A DNA stretch of 47,151 bases from NCBI GenBank assembly GCA_958349325.1, contig CATWCP010000005.1, positions 1 through 47,151 of the forward strand, read 5' to 3'. The notes under the pieces are model-generated. The model saw nothing but the letters and a program-made list of their open reading frames with translations. It had not been told where the DNA came from and did no database searches. The first letter of the stretch is position 1. Every line of letters begins with the position of its first letter. Both the position numbers and the translations under genes were made by a program. Source of the stretch: an uncultured Collinsella sp. (GTDB lineage Bacteria > Actinomycetota > Coriobacteriia > Coriobacteriales > Coriobacteriaceae). Of the stretch, positions 14,529 to 23,144 are shown piece after piece.

Positions 14529-15950
14529 TTAGGCCATGAGCAGGCCGGTCTCCGCGACGTTCTTGTACCAGTACGCGCTCGCCTTGGGATAGCGCTTCTG
14601 GGTCTCAAAGTCGATGTAGAACAGGCCATAGCGCTTGTTGTAGCCGTTGGTCCAGGAGAACTGGTCCTGCAGCGACCACACAAAGTAACCGTCGACGTTC
14701 ACGCCGCCGTCGATTGCCTTGAGGATCCACGCGAGATGCTGACGCATATAGTCGATACGAGGGGCGTCATCGATAAAGCCGTCCTCGAAGTCGTCCTTAT
14801 AGCCCATGCCGTTCTCGGTGATGTAGATCTTCTTGTAGTTGGGGTAATCGTTCTTAATGCGGAGCAGCAGGTCGTAGAGGCCCTCGGGATAGATGATCCA
14901 GTCCCAATCGGTGGTGGGAACGCCTTCGCGCACGCACGACTCGCCCACGCCCTTGAGGAACCAGCGCGAAGATCCCTTGTCGCCGGTGCCATTGTGGTTG
15001 ATGTCGTTTTCGCCCTCGGCAGCACGCAGGAACTGGCACTTGTAGGTGTTGACGCCCAGGCAATCGTTGTAGGGGAGCGCGGCGGTCAACGCGGCGATAT
15101 CCTCGTCGCGGACGTCGAGCTCGCCGCCGGCGATATGGGCCAGCTTGGTTGCGGCTTCCATGGTGTCGGCTGCATAGTGGCCGCGGAAAGTGGCGTCGAG
15201 TACCCAGCGGTTGTTGATGACGTCGGCCATGCGAGCTGCCTCGCAGTCGGCGGCGTTGTTGGGGTCGAGGGGATACTTGGGCTCCAGGTTCTGGACAATG
15301 CCGATCTCGCCCTCAAAGCCGCCCTCATGGAAGGCGACGACAGCCTTGGCGTGGGCCACCATCATGTTGTGCATGAGCTGGAAGGCCTTGTCCAGGCGGT
15401 ACTTCTCGCCGTGCGGCCAGTTGCCGACGATAAAGCTGCCCTCGGCGGTCGCGGGAATCTCGTTAAAGGTGAACCAGTGCTTGACCTCGGTGAACTCGGC
15501 AAAGCAGAACTTGGCGTACTCGACAAAGGCGTCGACCGTCGTGCGCGTCAGGAAGCCCTCGCCGCCGTTCTGGTAAAAGGCCTCGGGCGTATCGAAGTGA
15601 TCGAGCGTGACATAGGGGATAACGCCGGAATTGTTGCAGGTGGCAAAGAGCTCGTGATAGAAGGCAACGCCCTCGGGGTTGATCTCGCCGGTGCCACTGG
15701 GGAAGATACGGCTCCAAGCGATGGAAACGCGAATACCGTTGATGCCGAAGCGCTGGCACAGGTCGATATCGACCGGGTACTTGTTGTAGAAGTCGCTTGC
15801 GGGATCGGGGGAGAAGCGACCCTGGGCTGCCAGGAAATCGTCCCAGGGCACTTTGCCCTTGCCGTGCGTACGCGTCTCGCCCTCAACCTGATAAGCAGCG
15901 GTGGCGCCGCCAAACACAAAGCCGTCGGGGAACTGCATGGGGTTGGTCAT
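14529..15950 (-). CDS. lacG: 6-phospho-beta-galactosidase, module 1
   Basis: GH1 glycosidase, 473 residues, cytoplasmic. It hydrolyses lactose-6-P-type sugars to galactose-6-P. The acid/base Glu164 is in WFTFNE and the nucleophile Glu379 in YITENG. The phosphate-binding set S432-W433...K439-R-Y441 is in QFSWTNGYNKRYG; Trp after Ser is the LacG pattern, where many 6-phospho-beta-glucosidases differ. The N-terminus FVFGGATAAYQVEGETRTHGKG matches lactococcal/staphylococcal LacG as I remember it. ATG 15950 follows AGAAAGGAT. It is the second gene after lacE1, with a stem-loop between them. The real substrate may be another beta-galactoside such as LacNAc or galacto-N-biose. Confidence 0.9.
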   Translation of the reverse strand: MTNPMQFPDGFVFGGATAAYQVEGETRTHGKGKVPWDDFLAAQGRFSPDPASDFYNKYPVDIDLCQRFGINGIRVSIAWSRIFPSGTGEINPEGVAFYHELFATCNNSGVIPYVTLDHFDTPEAFYQNGGEGFLTRTTVDAFVEYAKFCFAEFTEVKHWFTFNEIPATAEGSFIVGNWPHGEKYRLDKAFQLMHNMMVAHAKAVVAFHEGGFEGEIGIVQNLEPKYPLDPNNAADCEAARMADVINNRWVLDATFRGHYAADTMEAATKLAHIAGGELDVRDEDIAALTAALPYNDCLGVNTYKCQFLRAAEGENDINHNGTGDKGSSRWFLKGVGESCVREGVPTTDWDWIIYPEGLYDLLLRIKNDYPNYKKIYITENGMGYKDDFEDGFIDDAPRIDYMRQHLAWILKAIDGGVNVDGYFVWSLQDQFSWTNGYNKRYGLFYIDFETQKRYPKASAYWYKNVAETGLLMA

Positions 15951-15985
15951 GAGTCATCCTTTCTGTGGGATACGAATAGGGAGAG

Positions 15986-16011
15986 GTGCCCGAACTGGGG
16001 ATCCGGGCACC
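15986..16011 (-). other. Intercistronic hairpin between lacE1 and lacG1
   Basis: GTGCCCG (15987-15993) pairs with CGGGCAC (16004-16010) with no U-tract. It may adjust relative expression or RNA processing. Each lacE/lacG pair in the window has a hairpin at this place. Confidence 0.5.
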
Positions 16012-16025
16012 AACAGAGGGAGGAA

Positions 16026-17804
16026 CTAGTCGAGGTTCTCGCGGAGCCACTTGATGGCGCCAGCGGGGTCGCGAGTAAGGTCGATATATTCCTTACCGCG
16101 CGGAGCGAGCAGCTTAATGCCCAGGCGATCGGTATCGGCCTTCATGTCGTTGTAGTAGCTACGGACCTGCGGGGCAAGCACGATAACGTCGTACTGATCC
16201 ATGATGGCAGTGTGCTGGCCATAGGCGCCTGCGGAGGAAGCGATATTCTCTCCGGTCTGTGCGGCACCTTCCTTGATGGCGTTGGCGAGCATGGCAGAGG
16301 TACCGGCGCCGGCGCACAGGACGAGGACCTTCAGGCCATCGACATCCTTCTTGGAGGATGCATCGGCAGCGGGTTCGGGCTGATCGGCGACAGGCTTGCT
16401 GTCGGCGGCAGCGGCGGTCGGCTCGACGGAAGCGGTGGTCTGCTCGACAGCGGGCGCAGAGGTGCTGGCGGCGATGGTGGCAGCACCATCGGACTCGAGA
16501 CCCAGCTCGGCGGCGCGCTCGGCCTCCTGGTCGCAGAGCAGCTTATCGTATGCCTTCAAGAACGGCAGGTAGATGATGGCGTCCAGCAAGATGATGATCG
16601 CGACAAACACCAAGGCGATAAGCTGGAAGTTCGTGGTGATGAAGATGCCGATGGGGGCAGGGGTGGCCCAAGGCACCACGAAGGAGAAGCCGTTCATGCC
16701 CACGTTATCGATAAAGAACTTGGCAACACTCACGTTGACGCAGCCGGCGGCAACAAAGGGGATGAGCATGTAGGGGTTAAGGATCATCGGCGCGCCAAAG
16801 AGCAGCGGCTCGTTGACAGCAAAGGCAACAGGAACAATTGAGGCCTTACCGACGGCTTTGAGCTGCTTGGACTTCATAAAGAGAATCAGCAGAAGCGGCA
16901 CGATGAACGTGGCGCCGGTGCCGCCGAACTCACCCACGAGCGACATGTTAAAGGTGAGGGAGTGGGCGGGGTGGCCACCGGCCAGCAGAACCTGCAGGTT
17001 CTCGGCCTGGTTGGCAAGACGGATGGGGTCGATGCCCGGCTGGACGATCGAGGGGCCGTGGACGCCGATGAACCAGAAGAACGCGGTGGCTGCCTGAATA
17101 AGGATGAGTCCGGGGTAGGTCTCTGCTGCAGTGAAGAGCGGGGAGAGCAGCTTGATGAGCAGCTCGGAGAACGGAACGCCCATGAGGTTGCGCACGACGA
17201 CATCGATGATGCCGCAGATGATGACGGCGCCGCCAAAGGGGATGATGTCGCGGAAGTTCTGAGCGATGGCGCCCGGGACCTCCTTGGGCAGCTTAATGGT
17301 CAGATCGCGCGAGACGCAGAATTTATAGACCCACACGGTAATGAACGCTGCGATATAGGCGGAGAACAGGCCACGTGTACCCATGCTGGTGCAATCGAAG
17401 ACCGAAAGCTCGGAGCCGTCGAACTTGGTGGTGAACTGCGTAACAGCGAGCAGCAGCATGCTGCACTGGGCGGCAACCATGGTGGAGCCGTCGTTGAGCA
17501 CCTTGCCGGCGGGCATGCGACGGTTCATGGACGCCGTGAAGTTCTTGGCAGTGGTGCCGGCAACCATGATGCCCATGACGCCCATGGTGAAGTTGTACAG
17601 CTTGTTGCACCAGTCGATGAGCGGCTGGGGCAGCGTGATGCCAACGACGCCGGGAAGGGTGGCGATCAGCAGAAAGATCGAAGAGGTAAGGACGATGGGC
17701 ATGCACCCAAGGAATCCGTCCTTGATGGCCTGGAGGTAGACGTTCCTCGAGATCTTCTCAAAGAACGGTTGATGCTTTTCGAGCATCTTTACGATGGCGT
17801 CCAT
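16026..17804 (-). CDS. lacE: PTS lactose-family EIICB, module 1
   Basis: 592 residues: an N-terminal EIIC membrane domain (about 1-415, with FLGCMPIVLTSSIFLLIATL, NEPLLFGAPMILNPY and FFWFIGVHGPSIV), an Ala/Pro/Thr-rich linker (about 430-480), and a C-terminal EIIB domain with VLVLCAGAGTSAML. The phospho-Cys is Cys497. This is the LacE layout (lactococcal LacE about 568). It phosphorylates a lactose/chitobiose-family sugar during import, using phosphate from LacF. ATG 17804 follows AAAGGAG. It is first in an operon with lacG1, divergent from lacI1. Confidence 0.92.
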   Translation of the reverse strand: MDAIVKMLEKHQPFFEKISRNVYLQAIKDGFLGCMPIVLTSSIFLLIATLPGVVGITLPQPLIDWCNKLYNFTMGVMGIMVAGTTAKNFTASMNRRMPAGKVLNDGSTMVAAQCSMLLLAVTQFTTKFDGSELSVFDCTSMGTRGLFSAYIAAFITVWVYKFCVSRDLTIKLPKEVPGAIAQNFRDIIPFGGAVIICGIIDVVVRNLMGVPFSELLIKLLSPLFTAAETYPGLILIQAATAFFWFIGVHGPSIVQPGIDPIRLANQAENLQVLLAGGHPAHSLTFNMSLVGEFGGTGATFIVPLLLILFMKSKQLKAVGKASIVPVAFAVNEPLLFGAPMILNPYMLIPFVAAGCVNVSVAKFFIDNVGMNGFSFVVPWATPAPIGIFITTNFQLIALVFVAIIILLDAIIYLPFLKAYDKLLCDQEAERAAELGLESDGAATIAASTSAPAVEQTTASVEPTAAAADSKPVADQPEPAADASSKKDVDGLKVLVLCAGAGTSAMLANAIKEGAAQTGENIASSAGAYGQHTAIMDQYDVIVLAPQVRSYYNDMKADTDRLGIKLLAPRGKEYIDLTRDPAGAIKWLRENLD

Positions 17805-17905
17805 AGAGCTCCTTTGCTACTTAATGCGCGATGCATGTGGATGGAACTGGTCGTCGATGGATGGTCAGGACTGCCCGGAAACCTTCCTGCTTAAGGAAGG
17901 CATTG

Positions 17906-17947
17906 CGAAATGACAACGTTGTCATTTCGTTAATGACAACGTAAGAC
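17906..17947. promoter_or_regulatory. LacI1 operators (module 1)
   Basis: A perfect 24-bp palindrome (17906-17929) with centre TGACAACGTTGTCA, and a second related site TGACAACGTAAGAC (17934-17947). They lie between lacE1 and lacI1. The left half TGACAAC is unique to this module. Confidence 0.7.
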
Positions 17948-17975
17948 ATTTTTGGAAGAGCAACAAGGATATACG

Positions 17976-18006
17976 GGTGAGCGGTCGATATTGTCCGGTA
18001 AACGGT
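17976..18006 (+). promoter_or_regulatory. 21-bp-period direct repeat before lacI1
   Basis: GGTGAGCGGT (17976-17985) and GGTAAACGGT (17997-18006). A -35-like TTGTCA (18011-18016) begins 4 nt later and a -10-like TATGCT is at 18032-18037. Confidence 0.55.
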
Positions 18007-18079
18007 TGATTTGTCAGTCGGGCAGGTAGTGTATGCTAGAACGCAAAAAACAAGCGATGCAAAACCGACTGGAGAAGTA

Positions 18080-19090
18080 GTGGCAACGATGGACAAGAAA
18101 AATGTCTCAATGAATGATGTGGCAGTTGCCGCGGGCGTTTCTCTCAAGACGGTGTCGCGTGTGATCAACGAGCCCGATAGCGTGCGAGAGTCGACACGCG
18201 ATAAGGTTCATTCGGCCATGGAGGCGCTCGGGTTTCGAGCCAACTTTGCCGCGCGTTCACTCAAGTTAGGCCGTTACGGGTGCATCGGCGTGGTGATGTT
18301 CCACTTGTCGGGCGGCGCCGTGGACATGATTGACGGTATCGCCGATGCCGCCGAAGAACGCGGCTTTGCGCTCACGATGATCAAAAAGCGCGCGGGGGAG
18401 AAGATGACCCTTGCCGAAGCGGCGCGCAGGATGTCGCAGCTGCCTGTTGATGGCATGATCTTCAACCTGCGTCAGATGGTCGATGACTTTGATACCTTTG
18501 AGGCACCGAAGGACCTCAAGACGGTGATTATCACGCCGATGGAGCATCCTACCTGCTCTACCGTCAGTGACGATCAAGAGGGTGGCGCGCGCATGGCGTG
18601 CGAGTACTTCTTAAATCGCGGGCACAAGAACGTGTACTTCGTCTCTGGTAAGAAAGAGTCGCTGTCGAGCCAGTGTCGTATGAAAGGTTGGCGTGCGGCA
18701 CTCGAGGCGCGTGGCATTGAGCCGCCCGAGCCTCTGCAAGGCGATTGGAATGCAGATAGCGGCTATGCCGCGGGCCTTGTGCTTGCCGATAAACCCGATT
18801 GTACGGCGGTCCTCGCTGCTAACGACTGCATGGCAAACGGCGTGATGATGGCTCTACGTGACAAAGGGCTCAGTGTGCCAGACGACGTGTCCGTGATCGG
18901 CTTCGACGATGAGCTCTACAAGACGATTCCCAACTCGATTCTGACGTCGGTGAAGTTTCTCCACCGCGAGCTGGGCGTCCGTGCGCTCAACGAGGTCGTC
19001 GCAGGTCTGGAAGCCCCGAGCTCCAGAAGCCGTACACTCGTCTCGGGTGTGCTGGTCGAGCGTTCTAGCGTGAAGGACCTGCGGTCGTAG
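18080..19090 (+). CDS. LacI-family regulator, module 1
   Basis: 336 residues. HTH: SMNDVAVAAGVSLKTVSRVINEPDSVRE, with recognition-helix residues Leu-Lys where LacI has Tyr-Gln. The hinge ALGFRANFAARSLKLGR precedes a periplasmic-binding-protein-like effector domain. I chose GTG 18080, with GGAG 5 nt upstream; ATG 18089 is possible. The gene is divergent from lacE1-lacG1 and the shared intergenic region holds a perfect palindromic operator, so it probably represses that operon and itself until the substrate or its phosphate appears. Confidence 0.88.
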   Translation: MATMDKKNVSMNDVAVAAGVSLKTVSRVINEPDSVRESTRDKVHSAMEALGFRANFAARSLKLGRYGCIGVVMFHLSGGAVDMIDGIADAAEERGFALTMIKKRAGEKMTLAEAARRMSQLPVDGMIFNLRQMVDDFDTFEAPKDLKTVIITPMEHPTCSTVSDDQEGGARMACEYFLNRGHKNVYFVSGKKESLSSQCRMKGWRAALEARGIEPPEPLQGDWNADSGYAAGLVLADKPDCTAVLAANDCMANGVMMALRDKGLSVPDDVSVIGFDDELYKTIPNSILTSVKFLHRELGVRALNEVVAGLEAPSSRSRTLVSGVLVERSSVKDLRS

Positions 19091-19103
19091 ACGTGCTCGG
19101 CCT

Positions 19104-19167
19104 GTTTGTCTCAATCTGTAACAGGTAGGGCCGAAAATCTCAGCTAGTTGTTACAGATTTAGACAAT
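19104..19167. repeat. Palindromic repeat R3 (type A)
   Basis: Arms contain TGTCTCAATCTGTAACA and TGTTACAGATTTAGACA; the core resembles type A (GGTAGGGCCGAAAATCTCAGCTAG). Confidence 0.75.
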
Positions 19168-19184
19168 TCGGTCCGGTATATTCC

Positions 19185-19247
19185 GTTTGTCTCGATCTGT
19201 AACGTCTAAGCGGTCAAAAGTGGTCTACATGTTACAGATTGAGATTT
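19185..19247. repeat. Palindromic repeat R4 (type B)
   Basis: Arms contain TCTCGATCTGTAAC and GTTACAGATTGAGA; the core is type B (GCGGTCAAAAGTGGTCTAC). Confidence 0.75.
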
Positions 19248-19263
19248 TCGGCTTGGCCTGTGC

Positions 19264-19329
19264 GTTCATCTCGATCTGTAACAGCTAGGACCGAAAAACT
19301 CGGCTAGATGTTACAGATTGAGATGAACA
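19264..19329. repeat. Palindromic repeat R5 (type A)
   Basis: Arms GTTCATCTCGATCTGTAACA and TGTTACAGATTGAGATGAAC pair along 20 bp with one mismatch. The type A core is GCTAGGACCGAAAAACTCGG. The outer arm bases differ from R2 and R7, but both arms changed together (compensated), which argues for a selected or copied hairpin. Confidence 0.8.
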
Positions 19330-19349
19330 GGAGGACGGGTGCGGTCTAA

Positions 19350-19390
19350 ACAAAATGGCCCGCGCATCACACATCGATGCACGGGCCATT
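19350..19390 (-). terminator. Terminator of lacG2-lacE2
   Basis: ATGGCCCG.GCATC pairs with GATGC.CGGGCCAT (19355-19389). The minus-strand tract TTTTGTTT follows. Confidence 0.85.
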
Positions 19391-19423
19391 TATTGTCTGC
19401 AAGCGGCAGGTGGTGTCAGCGTC

Positions 19424-21184
19424 TTATGCCTCGAGGTTTTCCTCGATCCAGGCGACGGCGCCCTTGGGATCCTTAGTGAGGTCGATGTACTGTTTGCCCT
19501 TGGGCGACAGCAGCGTGATGCCCAGGCGGTCGGTGTCGGCCTTCATCTCGTTGTAATAGGTGCGAACCTGCGGAGCCAGGACGATGACGTTGTACTGGTC
19601 CATGATGGCGTAGTGGCTGCCGTAGGCACCGGCGTTGGCGGTAATGTCGATGCCCAGCTCGTCGGCGCCTTCCTTAAGCGCGTTGGCGAGCAGTGCAGAG
19701 GTGCCGGCGCCAGCGCACAGAACCAGAACCCTCAGATCCTTGCCCTTAAGGGCGGACGGAGCTGCGGAGGCCTCAGTGGCAGAAGCGGTCTCGACAACAG
19801 GAGCCTCAACGGCGGGGGCGGCAGCGGTCTTGACGGCCTTGGTCTCCTCGGCCTCTTCTTCGGCCAGGGTCTCGGCCTCCTGCTTGCACAGGACGTTGTC
19901 GTAGGCCTTGCAGAACGGGTAGTAGATCAAGAAGTCAACGACCAGCAGGACGACAACCAGGACCAGAGAGATCGGCTGGAAGTTGGTGTCGATGAAGGTG
20001 CCGATCGGTCCGGGGAGTGCCCACGGCATGGCATAGATAAAGCCGTTCATGTCCAAAAAGTCGATGAAGAACTTACCAATGAGGACGTTGGCCACGGGGG
20101 CAAACAGGAACGGGATCAGGAAGTACGGGTTGAGGATGATGGGCGCGGCGAACAGCAGCGGCTCGTTGACGGCGAACATCACGGGCACGACAGAGGCTTT
20201 GCCGACGGCCTTGAGCTGCTTGGAGCGCATAAAGAGCAGGAAGATGATCGGGACAATGAACGTGGCGCCGGTGCCGCCGAGTTCGCCGATGTAGTTACCG
20301 AAGTTTTCGGTCAGGGCGAGGGCGGGGTGACCGCCGGCCTGCAGCGTGGCGAGGTTGGTGGTGATGTTGCCAAACAGCGCGGCGTTGAGGGCAGGCTTAA
20401 CGACCGAGGGGCCGTGGATGCCCATGAACCAGAACAGCGGGATCATGAACCAGATGAGGGCGAGGCCGGCGTAGGAATCGGCAGCGGCGAACAGCGGGCT
20501 CACCAGCGTGGAGATGACGTTGGCAAACGGGACGGCCAAGCAGGTGCGGCAGATAACGTCGATGACGGCGACAAACAGGATGGAGAAGCTGAAGGCGAAG
20601 ATGTCGCGGAAGTTCTGGGCGATGGCGCCGGGGACTTCTTTGGGCAGCTTGATGGTGATGTCTCGCTTAATGCAGAAGGCATAGATGTTGACCGTGGCAA
20701 ATGCGGCGACAAAGGAGCTCAGCAGGCCCTTGGTGCCCATGTTGTCGGTAAAGAACACCGAGACATCGGCGCCGTCGATCTTGGCACTCGTCTGGGTAAC
20801 GGCCAAGATGAGCATAGCGCACATGGCGGCGACCATGGTGCTCGTGGCGTTGATGGCCTTGCCGGCAGGCATGCGGCGGTTCTTGGAGCCGGTCAGCGCG
20901 CTTGCGGTGGTGCCGGCGACCATGATGCCCACGACGCCCATCGTGAAGTTGTAAACCTTGTTGCAGAAGTTCACGACGTCGACGTTCCACCAGTCGGGCA
21001 GCGTAAAGCCGCCGACCGTGGCGACAACGCCCGGCAGGGTCGAAATAAGCAGGAAGACAGAAGAAGACAGGATGATGGGCATTGCTGCCAAAAAGCCGTC
21101 TTTAATGGCCTGAAGGTAGATGTTCTTAGAGACCTTGTCGAAGTACGGCTGACCTTTCTCCAAGAACTTAACGATCGATTCCAT
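19424..21184 (-). CDS. lacE: PTS lactose-family EIICB, module 2
   Basis: 586 residues with the EIIC-linker-EIIB layout of LacE. EIIC motifs: FLAAMPIILSSSVFLLISTL, FWFMGIHGPSVV, NEPLLFAAPIILNPYF. The EIIB domain has VLVLCAGAGTSALL with phospho-Cys490. It resembles the module 1 protein more than the module 3 protein in the EIIB loop (CAGAGTS in both). ATG 21184 follows GAGGAGCG. It lies downstream of lacG2, an order reversed relative to modules 1 and 3. It should also depend on the single LacF at 29316. Confidence 0.92.
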   Translation of the reverse strand: MESIVKFLEKGQPYFDKVSKNIYLQAIKDGFLAAMPIILSSSVFLLISTLPGVVATVGGFTLPDWWNVDVVNFCNKVYNFTMGVVGIMVAGTTASALTGSKNRRMPAGKAINATSTMVAAMCAMLILAVTQTSAKIDGADVSVFFTDNMGTKGLLSSFVAAFATVNIYAFCIKRDITIKLPKEVPGAIAQNFRDIFAFSFSILFVAVIDVICRTCLAVPFANVISTLVSPLFAAADSYAGLALIWFMIPLFWFMGIHGPSVVKPALNAALFGNITTNLATLQAGGHPALALTENFGNYIGELGGTGATFIVPIIFLLFMRSKQLKAVGKASVVPVMFAVNEPLLFAAPIILNPYFLIPFLFAPVANVLIGKFFIDFLDMNGFIYAMPWALPGPIGTFIDTNFQPISLVLVVVLLVVDFLIYYPFCKAYDNVLCKQEAETLAEEEAEETKAVKTAAAPAVEAPVVETASATEASAAPSALKGKDLRVLVLCAGAGTSALLANALKEGADELGIDITANAGAYGSHYAIMDQYNVIVLAPQVRTYYNEMKADTDRLGITLLSPKGKQYIDLTKDPKGAVAWIEENLEA

Positions 21185-21296
21185 AGTTCACGCTCCTCTT
21201 TGCATGAAATCTTAATGGCATGGACGTTGAAAACCTATATGGTCTCCCGCTTGCTAAAAGCCCGGGTGCAGGCGGGGTCGGTCCCAGGGGGAGAGA

Positions 21297-21334
21297 GGGG
21301 AGCGGCTGGGTTTGTATCGCATGGGGCCGCTCCC
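21297..21334 (-). other. Intercistronic hairpin between lacG2 and lacE2
   Basis: GGGAGCGGC pairs with GCCGCTCCC across a 20-nt loop. No U-tract. A candidate RNA processing or attenuation element. Confidence 0.5.
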
Positions 21335-21360
21335 TTCTCGGGGGAAAGCGAGGCGATGCG

Positions 21361-22803
21361 CTACTGCGCGTCCGCCATAGTGTCGGCGAGCTCCTTGTAC
21401 CAGAGTGCCGACTGCTTGATGTAGCGTTTTTGCGTGTCGAAGTCGATGTAGAACAGGCCGTAGCGCTTGTTATAGCCATTGGCCCACGAGAACTGGTCCT
21501 GCAGGCTCCAGATAAAGTAGCCCTGGACGTCGACGCCCTCGGCGTGCGCCTGGAGCACCTTCTCCATGTGCTGGTCGACAAAGTCGATGCGCTCGGGATC
21601 GGCGACGATGCCGTTTGCGTCGGGCTCGGGGTCCTTGTGGCCCAGGCCGTTTTCGGTGATATAGATGACGGGGAGGTTGGGATAGGTGGCGCTGATGTGC
21701 TTGAGCGTGTCGTAGAGGCCTTGCGGGTAGATGAGCCAATCCCAGTCGGTGGTGGGGATACCCGGCATATCGACCTGCTGCCCGACGCCCTTAAACTTAA
21801 AGCACGAGGTGCCCTTGTCTCCGGTGCCGTTAAAGCTGTTGGTTGACTCGCCATCGTAGGCGGCGATAAACGCCGACTGATAGTAGTTGAGGCCGAACAT
21901 ATCGTTGCGGGGCGCCGCCTTGGCGAGCTCCTCCATGTCGCTGTCCTCAACCGTAAGTGTGGCGTTGTTGGCACGCAGAATCTCGTTGATGAGTGAGAGG
22001 GTGCGCGCGGAGTAGTGACCCAGGAAGGCGCCGTCCATGATGAAGTCGGTGTAGAAGGCGTTGTACAGGTCGGCGGCGTGCTGGTCGGCGGGCGAGTCGG
22101 TGGCAGGATATGCCGGCGTCAGGACGTTGACCATGCCAATGCGTCCGCCCAGGTGCTCGGTCTCGTCAAGATCCTTATACAGGTTGACGGCGCGGGCGTG
22201 GGCAACGAGCTCGTTGTGCTGGCTCTGGATGCCGCTCGTCACATCAAAGTGATGGTTGGGCGGGAAGTTGCCTTGGATGTATTGGGAGTGCGAGAGGCTG
22301 ATGAGCTCGTTGATGGTGAACCAATTTTTGACCTCGCGGAACTCGCGGAAGCAGAACTCGGCATAGCGCACATAGGCGTCGACGGTCTTGCGGTTGAGCC
22401 AGTCGCCCTGGTTGAACAGGGCGGCGGGGGAGTCAAAGTGATGCAGGGACACATAGGGCTCGACGCCATACTTTTTGCAGCAGGCGAACAGCTCGTGGTA
22501 GTGCTTAACGCCCTCGGCGAGGGGTTCGGCATCGTCGCCGTTGGGGAAGATGCGGGTCCAGGCGATGGACACACGAATGGCGTTGAGTCCATGCTCGGCA
22601 GAAAGGCGGATATCCTCCTCGTAGCGGTTGTAGAAATCACTGGCCGGGTCGGGCAAAAAGCGACCCTGGGCGACAAGGTAATCGTCCCACATGGTCTTAC
22701 CCTTGCCTGCCACCTTCGTGGAACCTTCCGTTTGGTACGCGGCGGTTGCGGCGCCCCAAACAAAGCCCTTCGGCAGCTGCTGTACGCGGTTTAGCAAAGA
22801 CAT
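21361..22803 (-). CDS. lacG: 6-phospho-beta-galactosidase, module 2
   Basis: GH1 family, 480 residues from ATG 22803. Signatures: FVWGAATAAYQTEGSTKVAGKG, acid/base in WFTINE (Ile where the other two copies have Phe), nucleophile in YITENG, and the phosphate site QFSWANGYNKRYG with the LacG-type Trp. It is the most divergent of the three copies. Two ATGs lie 6 nt apart (22809 and 22803); the second has better spacing from GAGAGG. It is first in an operon with lacE2, divergent from lacI2. Confidence 0.9.
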   Translation of the reverse strand: MSLLNRVQQLPKGFVWGAATAAYQTEGSTKVAGKGKTMWDDYLVAQGRFLPDPASDFYNRYEEDIRLSAEHGLNAIRVSIAWTRIFPNGDDAEPLAEGVKHYHELFACCKKYGVEPYVSLHHFDSPAALFNQGDWLNRKTVDAYVRYAEFCFREFREVKNWFTINELISLSHSQYIQGNFPPNHHFDVTSGIQSQHNELVAHARAVNLYKDLDETEHLGGRIGMVNVLTPAYPATDSPADQHAADLYNAFYTDFIMDGAFLGHYSARTLSLINEILRANNATLTVEDSDMEELAKAAPRNDMFGLNYYQSAFIAAYDGESTNSFNGTGDKGTSCFKFKGVGQQVDMPGIPTTDWDWLIYPQGLYDTLKHISATYPNLPVIYITENGLGHKDPEPDANGIVADPERIDFVDQHMEKVLQAHAEGVDVQGYFIWSLQDQFSWANGYNKRYGLFYIDFDTQKRYIKQSALWYKELADTMADAQ

Positions 22804-22924
22804 ATGCATACACCCTCTCGTCTCGCTGTTCGATATTGTGCGTTTGCGCTCAGGAGGCTCCCTGGTTAGCGTTCAGCGGTGAAAAAGCCCGATAAACACT
22901 GGCTTAAAATGATTAGAACCAAAA

Positions 22925-22960
22925 TGAGCACGTGAACATTTGACAATGAGCACGTTAACA
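22925..22960. promoter_or_regulatory. LacI2 operators near lacG2
   Basis: TGAGCACGTGAACA (22925-22938) and TGAGCACGTTAACA (22947-22960), 22 bp apart. A third site, TGAGCACGTTATCA, is at 23079-23092 near the lacI2 start. The half-site TGAGCAC is specific to this module. Confidence 0.7.
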
Positions 22961-23000
22961 TCCGGCTGGGATGTATAGAAACAAAACAACTTCAAACAGC

Positions 23001-23042
23001 CGCGAACGGTTGTATTTGTTCGGTAAGCGGTTTTGATTGACA
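23001..23042 (+). promoter_or_regulatory. 21-bp-period repeat and -35 of lacI2
   Basis: CGCGAACGGT (23001-23010) and GGTAAGCGGT (23022-23031), followed 5 nt later by a consensus -35 TTGACA (23037-23042). This spacing is like an activator that touches RNA polymerase. Confidence 0.55.
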
Positions 23043-23078
23043 GAAGTTTTCATGTTGTGGTATATGGCTCGGGTATCA

Positions 23079-23092
23079 TGAGCACGTTATCA
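23079..23092. promoter_or_regulatory. LacI2 autoregulatory operator
   Basis: TGAGCACGTTATCA lies just after the predicted lacI2 -10, where binding would block lacI2 transcription. Confidence 0.55.
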
Positions 23093-23144
23093 ATGTATGT
23101 ACGATGCACCATGGGCGCGGGGAATAGTTGGGAAGCAGGTTAGC

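Larger units (their letters stand above)
19091..19349. other. Gene-free convergent junction with three palindromic repeats
   Basis: Between the lacI1 stop and the lacE2 terminator there is no coding region. It is almost filled by repeats R3, R4 and R5. No separate terminator for lacI1 is visible, so the repeats may serve that purpose. Confidence 0.7.
22804..23144. other. Divergent lacG2/lacI2 control region
   Basis: No coding region. It holds three TGAGCACGT-type operators and one 21-bp-period repeat pair, then a -35 TTGACA (23037-23042) with a -10-like TATATG 18 bp downstream, for lacI2. Confidence 0.7.

Noticed and set aside
14475..16841. Very long plus-strand open frame (788 codons)
   Set aside because: It lies antisense to lacG1 and lacE1, which have full catalytic motifs. 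Long antisense frames are common in GC-rich genes.
19355..21424. 689-codon plus-strand frame
   Set aside because: Antisense shadow of lacE2; low-complexity Gly/Asp/Val composition and no domains.
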